Of a stretch of DNA of 6,642 bases, positions 1 through 6,077 are shown piece after piece (position 1 is the first letter of the stretch; the number at the start of each line of letters is the position of its first letter). This DNA is from Burkholderiales bacterium (GTDB lineage Bacteria; Pseudomonadota; Gammaproteobacteria; Burkholderiales; Usitatibacteraceae): contig JANXWW010000042.1 of assembly GCA_025350945.1 (NCBI GenBank), positions 1-6,642 on the forward strand. Reading direction: 5' to 3'. The notes beneath the pieces are model-generated. The model did not search any database. It had not been told where the DNA came from and was given only the letters and a program-made list of their open reading frames with translations. A program made the position numbers and the translations under genes.

Positions 1-1637
1 GGTGTGATCTGCCAATCGAGTCCAATGTTGAGTGCAATAGTGAAATCGTTATTGCCCCGACCATCGACATTTCGCAGTTGTCGCGCGCGCAAATTACCTT
101 GCACTGACAATTCATCTGTTAATGCGTAACGACCATTCAAGCCAATGGCGAATGCGTTTTGTGACGCTCGTTGACTGGTTGTTTGCTCACCCGTCGAGCT
201 ATTGATTGCCAGCAAACGCTCGGGTGTGATGCGCTCCACACTCAGCGTGGTCGATAACGTCAAACTCGTTTCAGTAAAAAATGAATGCTCCAACGTCAGC
301 GCCTGACTGCTCGGCCCGCCGTTGTTTCCACTGACGCTTCCACTGCCGCTGGTTGCTGCATCGACTTGCGCGCGCGTTGTGCCGAGGTTGCCCGTTGTTT
401 GCAGATACCCAAAGCCGGAGCTGCTTTTGCCGCCAAAATCGCGAACTGCAAATCCGCCTCCGGCAGAAAACTTCGTACTAAAAAGATAGCGCCCCCCACC
501 ACTCGCAAACCAGCCACGGGGACTCGCGCCGGATAGGCTGTCGAATGACTCGACGTTGGCACTGATATCCCAGCGCGCGGCGTTGTAGCCATAACGATAG
601 GCGGCACCCTGTAAATCAGCAGCCAATGCCCGATCAAGCCACGCGAGGCCGCGTTCGAGATAAAACACTGAAGCCTCGTGGCGATGTGCACCGTCGCGCC
701 AGCTGGCATCGGCGAAAACACCAGATGAAGAAACGCTGTCCACCCTGGAGTTGATGGCACTAAGTTGTGCACTAAACGCTGACGCTCGGTCGGCGTAGGC
801 GGTGCTCAAATAGATATTGGTCGGCGAGATACGTTTAACGTTGTTTGGTGATGTGCTGTTGTTGGCATCTGAAATGGCACCAGATTCTGGCACGATATTA
901 TTGCCTTCGGCTGCGGTTGCGGCGAACGTCCACGGGCCATGCGCAACCTCGGCGAATACATTGCTCACGCGGCCACCACCGCCCACAAATCGTGACTGCG
1001 GGAAACCTTCGAAACGACCGGGTTCGCCCACGCTGGCACCGAAAGTAAATGGGTTATTGCCCACGTATCGCCATTGCGTGGAGCCGCCAATCAGCTGCGG
1101 CCCCGGCAATGTCAATCGGCTGCTGCGCCGTGAAATATCGGGCATCAATAAATTGGTGGTGCCCAACGCATTGTCTGCGCGCCAGCCCTTGTCGAATGGC
1201 ATGCCAACCTGCCGCAATGTCCAGCTTGATAAACCGCTCACGTTGCTGCCGCCGAGCGCCAATGCCTGCAAGGAGAGCGTGCCAAAATTGGATGTTTCAA
1301 GAAACGAATCGAATTGAAAGCCTTGCGTTTCGGTGCGTGTGTTGTTCAAGAACGCGGCGTTATTTTTTGAAGTTTGCACATTGCGGGTGAACTGCGCGCT
1401 GAAGCCACGCGTTAAGCCTTCGGTGTCATAAGTGTTGTTCGCCTGATCGGTTGCGTCCTGCGCGGCAACACCTTCCATCACGCGATCAACGTAGACACTT
1501 TCAGTTTTTTGGGACTCAGCTTTCGTGGCGGGTGCGGAAGGCGTTATTGGCGTTGCCGCGCTTTGTTCGGCAAACGCCGTTGCCACTGAGCATGCAGTGA
1601 GCAGTAGTGCAAGGCGTGATCGCGTAGCAAATCGCAT
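1..1637 (-). CDS. Outer-membrane beta-barrel protein in the usher position of a fimbria-like operon (3' end missing)
   Basis: The frame is open from an ATG at 1637 to the left edge without a stop. It gives 545 complete residues, and the C-terminus is missing. Residues 1-23 form a signal peptide (basic MRFATRSR start, Leu/Ala core, AFA cleavage site). A Pro/Ala/Thr/Glu linker follows to about residue 75. The rest is alternating polar/aromatic strands with Gly/Asn/Ser-rich turns, typical of a large outer-membrane barrel, including a Gly/Ser loop near 428-444. A dense, conserved-looking block at about 139-215 contains LRQVGMPFDKGWRADN, a LTLPGPQL stretch, STQWR and VGEPGRFEGFP. Its place directly after a PapD-like chaperone suggests the translocation pore for the upstream subunits. 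Against a classical usher, there is no N-terminal chaperone-binding domain and no clear plug. The start lies one base after the chaperone stop with only a weak ribosome site, so translation is probably coupled. Barrel and export are well supported; the usher role is inference. Confidence 0.8.
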   Translation of the reverse strand, partial: MRFATRSRLALLLTACSVATAFAEQSAATPITPSAPATKAESQKTESVYVDRVMEGVAAQDATDQANNTYDTEGLTRGFSAQFTRNVQTSKNNAAFLNNTRTETQGFQFDSFLETSNFGTLSLQALALGGSNVSGLSSWTLRQVGMPFDKGWRADNALGTTNLLMPDISRRSSRLTLPGPQLIGGSTQWRYVGNNPFTFGASVGEPGRFEGFPQSRFVGGGGRVSNVFAEVAHGPWTFAATAAEGNNIVPESGAISDANNSTSPNNVKRISPTNIYLSTAYADRASAFSAQLSAINSRVDSVSSSGVFADASWRDGAHRHEASVFYLERGLAWLDRALAADLQGAAYRYGYNAARWDISANVESFDSLSGASPRGWFASGGGRYLFSTKFSAGGGFAVRDFGGKSSSGFGYLQTTGNLGTTRAQVDAATSGSGSVSGNNGGPSSQALTLEHSFFTETSLTLSTTLSVERITPERLLAINSSTGEQTTSQRASQNAFAIGLNGRYALTDELSVQGNLRARQLRNVDGRGNNDFTIALNIGLDWQIT

Positions 1638-1638
1638 C

Positions 1639-2553
1639 CTACTTCGGCGCTATACCTGCACCAACAGGCGGAGCTTTTGCCGGGGCGTTGTTCAGATCGC
1701 TATAAGGTGCGCTGTTTGGTGCATCAAAACGAAAATCAATCTCGGTTTTTTTGCTGCCGAGCGATTCACTCCATTCAATTGCGCCTTGAATATTGATGGG
1801 ATAAGTTAATTTTATGGTGGCGTTGCCTTCGGCCTGCGGAATCAGCATGACGGCACGCGTTTGTCCGGGCAATATCGGCAATGGCTCTGGCGAGAAATCA
1901 AATTTCACCCCTTTTGGGTCGGTTCCTTTTAAAAACCCAAAAGCGCGACCATGTGCATTGCCGGTGTTTTTGATATTCAATACGGGCACGATCATGCCCT
2001 CGCTTATGCGTGTTCCGGCTGGTGAAATTTCCAGTTTCGGTGCGGCTTCACCCACGGCCGCATATACGACTACACCGACGCGCCCGCTCACCGGAAAGCT
2101 CATAGCACCATTCGCTTTCACCACCTGTTCGGCACCCTCGATCATGATTGCGAAGCGGCACTCTATAGCTTGCGCATCGGCCGGTGGCGTAATTTCAAAA
2201 CGAAAGCGCATTTTTGCATTGGCGGCAATGGTTAACTCGCGTCGTTCAAGGCTGACCCATGGGCGACAACTATTTGCTGCCAACTCATCAGCGAACACGG
2301 CATTGCCATCAGCGCCGATTGTCCAGTCATTGGTGTAGACGCGATAAGTGCCTTTCTCATTTGATGCCTGCGTGATTTCAACCACGTGCCGAATCGTTTT
2401 TCCGGGTTGTACCGCGACTTCAAATCGGGGCGGTGAGACGACGGCGGAAAAGCTTTGTGCGTATCCTTGTATTGGCAATGCAATCGCCAACGCCATTCCC
2501 AAATGGAGGACAATTTTCTTGGCGATCTTCTCGATCAATTGTGTGTGGCGCAT
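1639..2553 (-). CDS. PapD-like periplasmic chaperone of a fimbria-like system
   Basis: The protein has 304 aa and an ATG start with an AAGGA ribosome site nine bases upstream. The signal peptide spans residues 1-32 (KIAKK, a hydrophobic core, GYA cleavage site). Residues 36-168 resemble PapD domain 1: SPPRFEV near 40-46, VQPGKT at 48-53, GTYRVYTNDW at 68-77, WVSLERRELTIAA near 99-111 followed by an MRFRFEI strand, and a final GRVGVVVY strand at 157-164. Residues 172-277 form a second Ig-like domain with NIKNTGNAHG at 193-202. Arg43 and Arg158 could play the part of PapD Arg8 and Lys112, which bind the subunit C-terminus; this is my alignment by eye. Cys96 and Cys132 may form a disulfide in domain 1. 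The usual family length is about 220-250 aa; the excess includes an Ala/Pro-rich tail at 278-304. It probably folds and caps the upstream subunits in the periplasm. A general Ig-like surface protein is the alternative. Confidence 0.78.
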   Translation of the reverse strand: MRHTQLIEKIAKKIVLHLGMALAIALPIQGYAQSFSAVVSPPRFEVAVQPGKTIRHVVEITQASNEKGTYRVYTNDWTIGADGNAVFADELAANSCRPWVSLERRELTIAANAKMRFRFEITPPADAQAIECRFAIMIEGAEQVVKANGAMSFPVSGRVGVVVYAAVGEAAPKLEISPAGTRISEGMIVPVLNIKNTGNAHGRAFGFLKGTDPKGVKFDFSPEPLPILPGQTRAVMLIPQAEGNATIKLTYPINIQGAIEWSESLGSKKTEIDFRFDAPNSAPYSDLNNAPAKAPPVGAGIAPK

Positions 2554-2591
2554 TTCAGATTTTCCTTAGATCAAACACGGTATGAAGTAAA

Positions 2592-3059
2592 TCAGTCCAC
2601 ATCAATTTCAAAATAAAAGCGCAGTCGTTGCACGTTGCTGATTTTTGATCCATCTGCTTCAACGTTAATATCGAATACATCCTCGAGCCGTGGATCGCGA
2701 ATCGCACCGGCATAGACCAGCGTGCGTCCGCCCGGGCCAAGCTGCCCTTCAAGCAGGCGACCCTGGCTGCGCCATTTTATTTTGACCGATGATGCTGATT
2801 CTGGCGGCAGCAGCATGTAAATTTTGCCGGTCTTACCCACCCATGGCGCGGTCGCCAGGCGGATATTCACACGCGAGCGACCCACAATGGTGTTGTCGCG
2901 ATTTTTCGGCGGTACCAATCGCCATGCCATGGCGGGCGTGCCATCCAGAACCACTGTGGCGGAATCATCAACGAGGCTGGTAGTTGCTGCATTCGCGTTC
3001 GAAGTCATGAATACAACATTCAGCAATGTGAAAAAGATTGATCTAGCGATGATGCTCAT
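2592..3059 (-). CDS. Small secreted protein of unknown family, likely minor component of the fimbria-like system
   Basis: The protein has 155 aa. Residues 1-24 are a signal peptide ending SNANA, leaving a mature protein of about 131 aa with no cysteine. I do not recognise the family. The mature sequence alternates polar and hydrophobic residues as in a beta-sandwich: SRVNIRL near 62-68, KIYMLLPP near 78-85, VKIKWRSQGRLLEGQLGPGG in the middle, and a C-terminal RLRFYFEIDVD strand. The ATG overlaps the stop of the upstream subunit gene by four bases (ATGA) and has only a weak ribosome site (GGTGG), so coupled translation is likely. A 38-bp gap separates it from the chaperone gene. Position and size suit a minor pilus subunit, a tip adaptor or an accessory assembly factor; I cannot choose between these. 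Export and expression as part of the operon are well supported. Confidence 0.75.
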   Translation of the reverse strand: MSIIARSIFFTLLNVVFMTSNANAATTSLVDDSATVVLDGTPAMAWRLVPPKNRDNTIVGRSRVNIRLATAPWVGKTGKIYMLLPPESASSVKIKWRSQGRLLEGQLGPGGRTLVYAGAIRDPRLEDVFDINVEADGSKISNVQRLRFYFEIDVD

Positions 3060-3649
3060 GGTGCCACCAGCGTGTAAGTGGCGCGCCCAGTATAGGTGCC
3101 CGCCGCGACAAAGTTGGTATTGGCATAGCTGAAGATATGACAGTTTTCAACATAGCGGTTGGAGGCAATATTGCGCAACACCAAATTGCCACCGTTAAAC
3201 GTGCCCGCCGGAATATCCGCCGCGCCGTTGTTGCCGATAGAGGTGCTGGTCCAACTAATTTCTGTAAAGGGAATGGTCTCTGCGCCATTCGATAACGTTG
3301 CAGGCGTGGTGACGGACAGCGTGGCCGAATTGGCAGTATTGTTAAGCTCGCGCAAATAGCCGCCGACGTAAACCTGATTCGGTGGCACACACACCGTGAA
3401 ATTATCAAACGGACTGTTGGCCTGTGTGCTGTCGCTTATCATTGCCTGCGCAGCGCCGGTGCCCAGTACAGCGGCGGGTACGGTGACGCTAACAATATTG
3501 GGTGTGCCAGCCGCCACGTTATTGCCGACAGTCAAGCCAATGGTGCGGGGGCCTGGCGTGACATTGAGCACCCACGCCTCGACGGCAGATGTAAATGTCA
3601 GCAAAGATGTAAGCAAGACTGCCTGCCAATGTTGTGATCGATTTTTCAC
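3056..3649 (-). CDS. Secreted fimbrial-like minor subunit with a cysteine pair (GTG start)
   Basis: I chose the GTG at 3649 over an in-frame TTG at 3676. The GTG follows an AGGAG site and gives a clean signal peptide (MKNRSQHW, hydrophobic core, AVEA cleavage at residue 25). The TTG would lie inside the terminator stem region and add nine residues before it. The product has 197 aa, about 172 mature, and is rich in Thr, Asn, Val and Ala. It shares two signatures with the next upstream gene product: a GAETIPFTEI block at 122-131 and a C-terminal AAGTYTGRATYTLVAP ending. The two are therefore paralogous beta-sandwich subunits. Unlike that paralogue it has Cys87 and Cys170, a likely disulfide, and a YVGGYLREL stretch near 94-102. 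It fits a minor, tip or adaptor subunit. It lies downstream of a probable attenuator, so it should be made in smaller amounts. The exact family is not recognised. Confidence 0.78.
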   Translation of the reverse strand: MKNRSQHWQAVLLTSLLTFTSAVEAWVLNVTPGPRTIGLTVGNNVAAGTPNIVSVTVPAAVLGTGAAQAMISDSTQANSPFDNFTVCVPPNQVYVGGYLRELNNTANSATLSVTTPATLSNGAETIPFTEISWTSTSIGNNGAADIPAGTFNGGNLVLRNIASNRYVENCHIFSYANTNFVAAGTYTGRATYTLVAP

Positions 3650-3660
3650 GTTGCAATATG

Positions 3661-3665
3661 CTCCT
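3661..3665 (-). promoter_or_regulatory. Ribosome binding site that decides the GTG start of the minor subunit
   Basis: The minus strand reads AGGAG here, 11 bases before the GTG at 3649. It is the only good Shine-Dalgarno match near the start of this gene. It sits just four bases beyond the T-tract of the upstream terminator, so terminator folding and ribosome access lie side by side on any read-through transcript. Confidence 0.6.
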
Positions 3666-3668
3666 ATA

Positions 3669-3700
3669 AAAAACAAATGCCAGCTTCAGGCTGGCATTTG
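3669..3700 (-). terminator. Rho-independent terminator / attenuator after the first subunit gene
   Basis: A perfect 11-bp inverted repeat (3674-3684 and 3690-3700, CAAATGCCAGC against GCTGGCATTTG) encloses a five-base loop. On the minus strand it is followed by six T residues (3668-3673). It begins about 55 bp after the stop of the 219-aa subunit gene. Because the next four genes have no room for an obvious separate promoter, partial read-through is the likely route to their expression. That would give much subunit and less assembly machinery, a common arrangement in fimbrial operons. Confidence 0.8.
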
Positions 3701-3754
3701 CGTTTGTTATTGTTATCGCAAGCCATTCGAGCTTACTAATCTAAATGTAATCTA

Positions 3755-4414
3755 CTACAAAACAGATGCTGTGTACGTCACGCGACCATTATTGGTGTTG
3801 ATACCACCATATGTGCCTGCCGGAACGGTTGCTGCGTTCAAATACGTGTAAGTCCACTGTGAACCGACGTTGGTTACTTTTGCTACGGCGGCTGGTGCGA
3901 AGTTTGCTGATGCACCAGTTGCAGGCAATGCGACGCTATGCGGCAAAGTGTTGGCGAAAGCAGGTGTGGCCAGATTGGCACTTGCCACCGCAATTTGCGT
4001 CCATGGAATTGTGTCGCCTGCACCGTTACCGATCGCGCCGAGCGTATTGGCGGTCAGGGTGACGTTACCGGCATTGCTGCGCAAAAGAGCTGTCACTGCA
4101 CCAGCACCCAGATCACCACCCGTACCGGCAACAACAGTACCATCGCCCAAGTTGGCGGCAGGCACAGTGAAGTCGATCAAGTCAACGGTGGTGTTAGCAG
4201 CGGCACCATAAAGGCCACCGGTACCGACGCGTAAAAACAAAACTTTAGGCACGGTGATGCGGAAGTCAAGGCGGGCGCTGGTGGTGAGCGGGCCAGTTGC
4301 AGCGGAAACAGTTGCTGACTCAGCCTGAGCCAACATTGGAACGCTTAAGGCAACCAAAGCTGCTACCGATGTTGCAATGCGGGCTGTTTTGGACATTGAA
4401 TTCAAAGTTTTCAT
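3755..4414 (-). CDS. Secreted fimbrial-like subunit, probable major structural protein
   Basis: The protein has 219 aa. The ATG at 4414 follows a CGGAG site six bases upstream and opens a textbook signal peptide (MKTLNSMSKTAR, an Ala/Val/Leu core, LAQA cleavage at residue 31). The frame extends upstream to 4585, but that part is AT-rich leader and not protein-like. The mature protein of about 188 aa is extremely rich in Ala, Thr, Gly and Val and lacks cysteine. Its mature N-terminal part has LDFRITVPKVLFLRVGTGG at 49-67. GDTIPWTQIAVAS lies at 133-145, and the C-terminus has VPAGTYGG and GRVTYTASVL. The TIP-aromatic-T block and the C-terminal pattern recur in the next gene, so the two are paralogues. 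It is first in the operon, has the strongest ribosome site and precedes an attenuator, which all point to the most abundant component. The C-terminal pattern loosely recalls WxL-type and spore-coat-U-type domains, but no family is certain. Confidence 0.82.
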   Translation of the reverse strand: MKTLNSMSKTARIATSVAALVALSVPMLAQAESATVSAATGPLTTSARLDFRITVPKVLFLRVGTGGLYGAAANTTVDLIDFTVPAANLGDGTVVAGTGGDLGAGAVTALLRSNAGNVTLTANTLGAIGNGAGDTIPWTQIAVASANLATPAFANTLPHSVALPATGASANFAPAAVAKVTNVGSQWTYTYLNAATVPAGTYGGINTNNGRVTYTASVL

Positions 4415-4420
4415 GTGTGA

Positions 4421-4425
4421 CTCCG
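4421..4425 (-). promoter_or_regulatory. Ribosome binding site of the major subunit gene
   Basis: The minus strand reads CGGAG, six bases before the ATG at 4414. It rejects the longer upstream frame and fixes the start in front of the signal peptide. Confidence 0.7.
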
Positions 4426-4445
4426 TTAAGTTAAAAAATTTAAAA

Positions 4446-4476
4446 CTGCTGAAATTAAAAAGTGGTCTGCTGAAAT
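4446..4476 (-). repeat. 10-bp direct repeat with 21-bp spacing in the leader of the subunit operon
   Basis: The 10-mer ATTTCAGCAG (minus strand) occurs at 4467-4476 and again at 4446-4455, exactly 21 bp apart, or two helical turns. A TTTAAT hexamer lying between the copies matches five of six bases of a sigma-70 -10 box, but I see no acceptable -35 box. The pair could be tandem protein-binding sites on one face of the helix, or part of the leader RNA. The repeat is certain; the role is speculative. Confidence 0.5.
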
Positions 4477-4714
4477 ATTTTTTGTTTTGCTCGGTACGGA
4501 TTGAAATATAGATGCATTGCAACATCAAATGTGTGAACTGGCGCACAGGATGACAAGGTATGTATGCTGTTATTGCACTTTTCATTAGAGAGTCACTAAT
4601 AATATTGTTTTAATTCAGTGAGTTATGATGATTTTTGGCAAAAAAATCTAATTGTGAATGAGTGTCAGAGGTGTGTTAAAAAATATATCACCCGTTTTTT
4701 TTGATTGCAGAAAG

Positions 4715-4730
4715 GCGCAATCGTTTGCGC
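4715..4730 (-). terminator. Possible weak terminator hairpin of the permease operon
   Basis: A perfect 6-bp GC-rich stem (GCGCAA/TTGCGC) has a four-base loop. On the minus strand it is followed by CTTTCT, not a true T-tract. It lies about 170 bp after the permease stop. The same sequence can pair differently, as GATTGC at 4703-4708 with GCAATC at 4717-4722. The role is uncertain. Confidence 0.25.
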
Positions 4731-4900
4731 ACGCTGTGTTTCATAGGGAAAATAAAGCCGAAGCAACGCGCGTTGATGTGCGATTTTTGTATCGCATTCA
4801 GGCTGCATATTTTAAGAAAGCCTAATAGGGGCGGGTGCTTCAGAGCATAAATGCCTGTTGATGCCCGTGGATATTGGCTTCTGCTTTTTCCCCCGACAGC

Positions 4901-6067
4901 CTATGCCGCCCGCAGCGAATCCACAATTTTCATGCGCGATGCTTTGATCGCCGGTAAAAATCCGCCGATAAATCCCATCAGCAGCGAAAATAAAATGGTA
5001 CCTATGACGATTTTAGGCGTCAACACGAAGCTGAATGCGAGTTGCGAGAACGATTGAATATTCAAAGTTGATATCGTGATTGCTTGCAGAAAAGTGGCAA
5101 AAAATAATCCCGCCGCACCACCGACCAGCGCCAGTAAAAGTGACTCTAGCAAAAACGCCGCAAGAATCGATGGTCGACGAAATCCTAACGCGCGCAGTGT
5201 GCCAATTTCGCCAGTGCGTGTGGCGACAGCGGAGTACATCGTAATCGCCGCGCCGATCATCGCGCCAAGTGAAAAAATCACCGACAACACCGTGCCTAAA
5301 ATAGTAATAAACGTTGACAGCGCGCGCGATTGGTCTTCGTAAAAAATCTGTTCGCGTTTGGTTTGCAAGTTGAGCCGAATGTCTTCGTCAACATCGGCCA
5401 CCAGCTTGTCGAAGCCTTCGCTTTGCGACAACTTCGCAATCACCGACGAAAACGATGCGCGCCGAAACGATTGCATAAGTTGCTCGACATCACCCCACAC
5501 CTCGGAATCGAACGCACTTTTTTGCGCATCAAAAATACCGACAATCTGCCAGTCACGGCCCCCGAAGCGCAGCGATTGGCCGATTTCCGCACCATCAAAC
5601 TGCTCGTTTACATTGCGGCCCACAATCACTTCGGATGAGCCTTCACGAAACAAACGTCCACGAATAATTTTTGCTTGCGGTCGCATCGTCAAGCCTAAAG
5701 GCGAGATGCCGCGGGTGACAATATTGGAGCCGCGCTCCTGGCCTTTTTTATTCAGCGAAATTAGGATCAATGACTCTTTCGATACCGTAGGTTTGCCGTC
5801 CGGGCCACGCGCAATGTTCGGCATACTCTCGACGAGCGATGCCTGATCCCGCGAAACACCGCTCTGGATCTCGGTTTCCGAGCCTTTGCGAATCATCACC
5901 ACGTTGTCAAAACTGCCGGTGCCGACCATGGTTTTTTTCAACCCTGCATCCAGCATCAACACGGCGGCAAATACAAACACCACCAGCCCCATGCCCGCTG
6001 CGGTGAGAATAGTAGTGAGCTTCCTCGTCCAGAGGTTGCGGAAAATGTAGGAAAACGGAATCTTCAT
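4901..6067 (-). CDS. ABC transporter permease, FtsX/MacB type (second of a tandem pair)
   Basis: The protein has 388 aa, starting at the ATG at 6067. A GAGG ribosome site eight bases upstream overlaps the TGA of the preceding permease gene. A TTG start at 6106 is possible in frame but has no such support and would overlap the upstream gene. Layout: a cytoplasmic amphipathic start (MKIPFSYIFRNLWTRK), TM1 at about 17-39, a periplasmic MacB_PCD-like domain at about 40-250, TM2 at about 253-278, the cytoplasmic loop TRTGEIGTLRALGFRRPSIL at 283-302, TM3 at about 302-326, and TM4 at about 352-372. It ends in LPAIKASRMKIVDSLRAA. The GEIGTLRALGF-type loop is the FtsX-domain hallmark and contacts the ATPase. 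There is no ATPase domain, so a separate one is expected. Such pumps act on lipoproteins, peptides or other envelope substrates by mechanotransmission. The substrate cannot be told from sequence. The type is very secure. Confidence 0.93.
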   Translation of the reverse strand: MKIPFSYIFRNLWTRKLTTILTAAGMGLVVFVFAAVLMLDAGLKKTMVGTGSFDNVVMIRKGSETEIQSGVSRDQASLVESMPNIARGPDGKPTVSKESLILISLNKKGQERGSNIVTRGISPLGLTMRPQAKIIRGRLFREGSSEVIVGRNVNEQFDGAEIGQSLRFGGRDWQIVGIFDAQKSAFDSEVWGDVEQLMQSFRRASFSSVIAKLSQSEGFDKLVADVDEDIRLNLQTKREQIFYEDQSRALSTFITILGTVLSVIFSLGAMIGAAITMYSAVATRTGEIGTLRALGFRRPSILAAFLLESLLLALVGGAAGLFFATFLQAITISTLNIQSFSQLAFSFVLTPKIVIGTILFSLLMGFIGGFLPAIKASRMKIVDSLRAA

Positions 6068-6077
6068 CCTACGTGCC

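Larger units (their letters stand above)
4415..4900. other. Intergenic control region without a gene
   Basis: This spacer separates the permease genes from the subunit operon. It is AT-rich, most strongly between 4430 and 4700, and no frame in it looks like protein. It must hold the promoter of the subunit operon, since the upstream permeases seem unrelated in function. I find no convincing -35/-10 pair; GTGACT, 16 bp, AATAAC (about 4571-4598, minus strand) is a weak candidate. Inverted repeats include ATTAG-N7-CTAAT (4584-4600), GCGCAA-N4-TTGCGC (4715-4730), the palindrome AACGCGCGTT (4765-4774) and TGCGAT-N6-ATCGCA (4779-4796). No strong terminator follows the permease stop at 4901. The 4715-4730 hairpin with a CTTTCT tail on the minus strand is the best, but weak, candidate. 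Confidence 0.5.

Noticed and set aside
817..1317. Open frame of 166 codons on the plus strand
   Set aside because: It is antisense to the barrel gene. It lacks a ribosome site, a signal or recognisable protein composition, while the minus frame reads as a clean exported barrel protein.
1..1637. TonB-dependent receptor as the identity of the barrel protein
   Set aside because: I see no plug domain or TonB box after the signal peptide, and the gene neighbours are a chaperone and secreted subunits, not uptake genes.
1814..2338. Open frame of 174 codons on the plus strand
   Set aside because: It is fully antisense to the chaperone gene, which has a signal peptide and a PapD-like pattern. The plus frame is a codon-bias shadow.
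3650..3676. TTG start of the minor subunit at 3676
   Set aside because: It lies in the terminator stem, has no ribosome site before it, and adds residues ahead of a good signal peptide that starts at the GTG at 3649.
3755..4414. True Gram-positive WxL protein as the identity of the subunit
   Set aside because: The PAGTY...VTYT ending only loosely resembles WxL domains and the W-x-L motifs are not visible. The setting is Gram-negative. Kept only as a remote possibility.
4415..4585. N-terminal extension of the major subunit to 4585
   Set aside because: The extra 57 residues come from AT-rich leader, precede a perfect signal peptide and would bury it. The ATG at 4414 has its own ribosome site.
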